The notes under the pieces were generated by a model. That model was not told the DNA's origin and did not search any database. It worked only from the letters and a program-made list of their open reading frames with translations. The position numbers were made by a program, and so were the translations under genes. Below, piece by piece: positions 13,992 through 15,162 of a stretch of 15,162 bases of DNA; the first letter of the stretch is position 1; the number at the start of each line of letters is the position of its first letter. The DNA comes from an uncultured Opitutia bacterium (GTDB taxonomy: Bacteria; Verrucomicrobiota; Verrucomicrobiia; Opitutales; UBA953). The stretch spans positions 1 through 15,162 of the forward strand of contig CAITUF010000328.1 of the NCBI GenBank assembly GCA_903895475.1, in the 5' to 3' direction.

Positions 13992-14990
13992 ATGTGGATG
14001 GCACCCATGAAGCCTCGTATTCTGCTCACGACCACCTCTTTTCAAGACACCCCCGGCGAACACCATAAGCTACTGGCCGAAACGGGCTGGGAAGTCATCA
14101 CCGCCCGCGGTCCGCTCAACGAAGCCGACACCTTAGCCCTCATGGGCAGCTTCGACGGGTATATCTGCGGTGATGACATGATTACGGCTGCAGTCATCGA
14201 AAAAGCCCTACCCCGCCTCAAGGTCGTCTCCAAGTACGGCATCGGCGTCGACAAGATCGACGTCAAGACGCTGACCGCCAAGGGCATCCCCCTGCTCTTC
14301 ACCCCGGGCGTGAACCACACGACCGTCGCCGAGCACACTTTCCTCCTCCTGCTCGCGCTCGAAAAGAACTTCTACTTCCACACCGACTCCACCCGTTCCG
14401 GCACCTGGAAGCGCAAGACCGGCCGCGAACTGCTCGACAAGACCATCGGCATCATCGGCATGGGACGCATCGGCAAGGAAGTCGCCATCCGCGCCCGCGC
14501 CTTCGGCATGAAGGTCGTCGGCTTCGACCTCTACTGGGACGACAAGTTCGCCGCGCAGTACGAGGTGCAGCGCGCCGCCACGATGGACGATGTCTTCGCC
14601 GTTTCCGACTACCTCTCCCTACACACCAACCTGACCCCCGAGACCCGCGACCTCATCCGCGCCGAGACGATCGCCAAGATGAAGAAGGGTGTCCTCATCC
14701 TCAACTGCGCCCGCGGTGAAATCGTCCACACCGACGACATCGCGGCCGCGCTGAAGTCCGGTCAGGTGGGCGGCTACGGCACCGACGTCCTCGACGAGGA
14801 ACCGCCGCGCGCCGACCACCCGCTGACCAAGCTCCCGAACTGCGTGGTCACCCCGCACATCGGCTCCCGCACCGCCGAAAGCGTCCAGCGCCAGGCCGTC
14901 GCCGCCGTGACCAACCTCATCCGCGCGATGCACGGCGAAAAGCCGCTCGCCCAGATCAACCCGGAAGTCCCGGTCACGAAGGTCGTCTAA
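13992..14990 (+). CDS. D-2-hydroxyacid dehydrogenase (phosphoglycerate dehydrogenase-like, no ACT domain)
   Basis: A 332-residue NAD-dependent oxidoreductase of the D-isomer-specific 2-hydroxyacid dehydrogenase family, interconverting a 2-hydroxyacid and a 2-ketoacid in the cytosol. The substrate-binding N-terminal part includes VVSKYGIGVDKIDV (78-91). The Rossmann motif GMGRIG is at 156-161, with Asp179 at the expected NAD-binding position. Catalytic residues are Arg241 (NCARGEIV), Glu270 (DVLDEEPP) and His289 (VVTPHIGS). It is short for a biosynthetic SerA with regulatory domains and sits beside a sugar-acid transporter and an Ldh_2 gene, so a catabolic role is more likely than serine synthesis. 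A strong Shine-Dalgarno GGGGAGG fixes the start at 13992. Codons end almost uniformly in C or G, unlike the neighbouring transporter. The next gene starts 20 bases after its stop. Confidence 0.93.
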   Translation: MWMAPMKPRILLTTTSFQDTPGEHHKLLAETGWEVITARGPLNEADTLALMGSFDGYICGDDMITAAVIEKALPRLKVVSKYGIGVDKIDVKTLTAKGIPLLFTPGVNHTTVAEHTFLLLLALEKNFYFHTDSTRSGTWKRKTGRELLDKTIGIIGMGRIGKEVAIRARAFGMKVVGFDLYWDDKFAAQYEVQRAATMDDVFAVSDYLSLHTNLTPETRDLIRAETIAKMKKGVLILNCARGEIVHTDDIAAALKSGQVGGYGTDVLDEEPPRADHPLTKLPNCVVTPHIGSRTAESVQRQAVAAVTNLIRAMHGEKPLAQINPEVPVTKVV

Positions 14991-15010
14991 CCTCCCCTCT
15001 CCTTCCCACC

Positions 15011-15162
15011 ATGAGCGAAGTCTTCTACGTCATCCCCCGCGCCGCCCACGAGGCGCTCGTCACAGCCGCCTACGTCAAGCGTGGCTTCGGCGCCAAGGAA
15101 TCGGCCCAAGCCGCCCAGATGGCCAGCATGGCCACGCACCACGGCATCCGCACGCACAACGC
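15011..15162 (+). CDS. Ldh_2 family (malate/L-lactate/ureidoglycolate-type) dehydrogenase, 5' end only
   Basis: Fifty codons plus 2 bases are visible from ATG 15011 to the window edge. The N-terminus MSEVFYVIPRAAHEALVTAA, then GFGAKESAQAAQMASMATHHGIRTHNA, matches the start of the Ldh_2/MDG1-type NAD(P)-dependent oxidoreductases. In these, a helical segment (...A..A..HG..THN...) precedes the catalytic His region. Members act on malate, lactate, ureidoglycolate or 2,3-diketo-L-gulonate (YiaK). The gene follows the hydroxyacid dehydrogenase by 20 pyrimidine-rich bases without a Shine-Dalgarno sequence and shares its strong C-ending codon bias. The two are likely cotranscribed. Exact substrate cannot be judged from the fragment. 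Confidence 0.82.
   Translation, partial: MSEVFYVIPRAAHEALVTAAYVKRGFGAKESAQAAQMASMATHHGIRTHN

Noticed and set aside
1..15162. CRISPR array, insertion sequence, prophage, toxin-antitoxin or other defence system
   Set aside because: No spaced repeats, transposase, integrase, terminal repeats or small paired toxin-like frames were found; nearly all bases belong to recognisable housekeeping or metabolic genes.

Overview
The window is an ordinary-looking stretch of bacterial chromosome, GC-rich by eye (about 60%), densely coded on both strands. It holds sixteen protein genes, two of them cut by the window edges. I see no rRNA, tRNA, CRISPR array, insertion sequence or prophage. The protein style (Kup, QueD, YbeY, ExuT-type transporter, Ldh_2-type dehydrogenase) and the scarcity of Shine-Dalgarno sequences fit a Gram-negative bacterium of the Verrucomicrobiota, perhaps the Opitutia class. 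That placement is inference from recalled family resemblance, not a search.

Layout. At 1-1363 on the minus strand, yajC and the 5' part of secD form the Sec accessory operon, running off the left edge. Divergent from it is kup (1496-3532, potassium uptake), which meets convergently, with only 4 bp between, the end of a minus-strand block. That block, read right to left, is: HIT-family protein (9775-9284), ybeY (9282-8821), queC (8777-8118), a small CxxC membrane protein (8036-7635), a cysteine-rich predicted outer-membrane barrel (7496-6549), a strong intrinsic terminator (6528-6491), queD (6417-5983), queE (5980-5297), carA (5218-4061) and a small lipoprotein (4052-3537). leuS (9888-12488) diverges from the HIT gene and ends at a two-tier hairpin shared with the convergent ExuT-like MFS transporter gene (13918-12557). 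Divergent from the transporter, a D-2-hydroxyacid dehydrogenase gene (13992-14990) and the start of an Ldh_2-family oxidoreductase gene (15011 onward) form a probable sugar-acid or hydroxyacid utilisation unit.

How the genes fit together. QueD, QueE and QueC are three consecutive steps from 7,8-dihydroneopterin triphosphate to preQ0, so the organism probably makes queuosine. HIT-ybeY-queC and leuS add to a translation and RNA-maturation theme. The two-gene CxxC plus Cys-rich barrel unit sits between queC and queDE and has its own terminator. It is the least understood part of the window and looks like a possible metal- or redox-linked envelope module. The right end looks catabolic: an acidic-sugar importer beside two NAD(P)-dependent 2-hydroxyacid dehydrogenases of different folds.

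No gene-free stretch exceeds about 140 bases. The longest are 1364-1495, 6418-6548, 7497-7634 and 9776-9887; what they hold is listed below.
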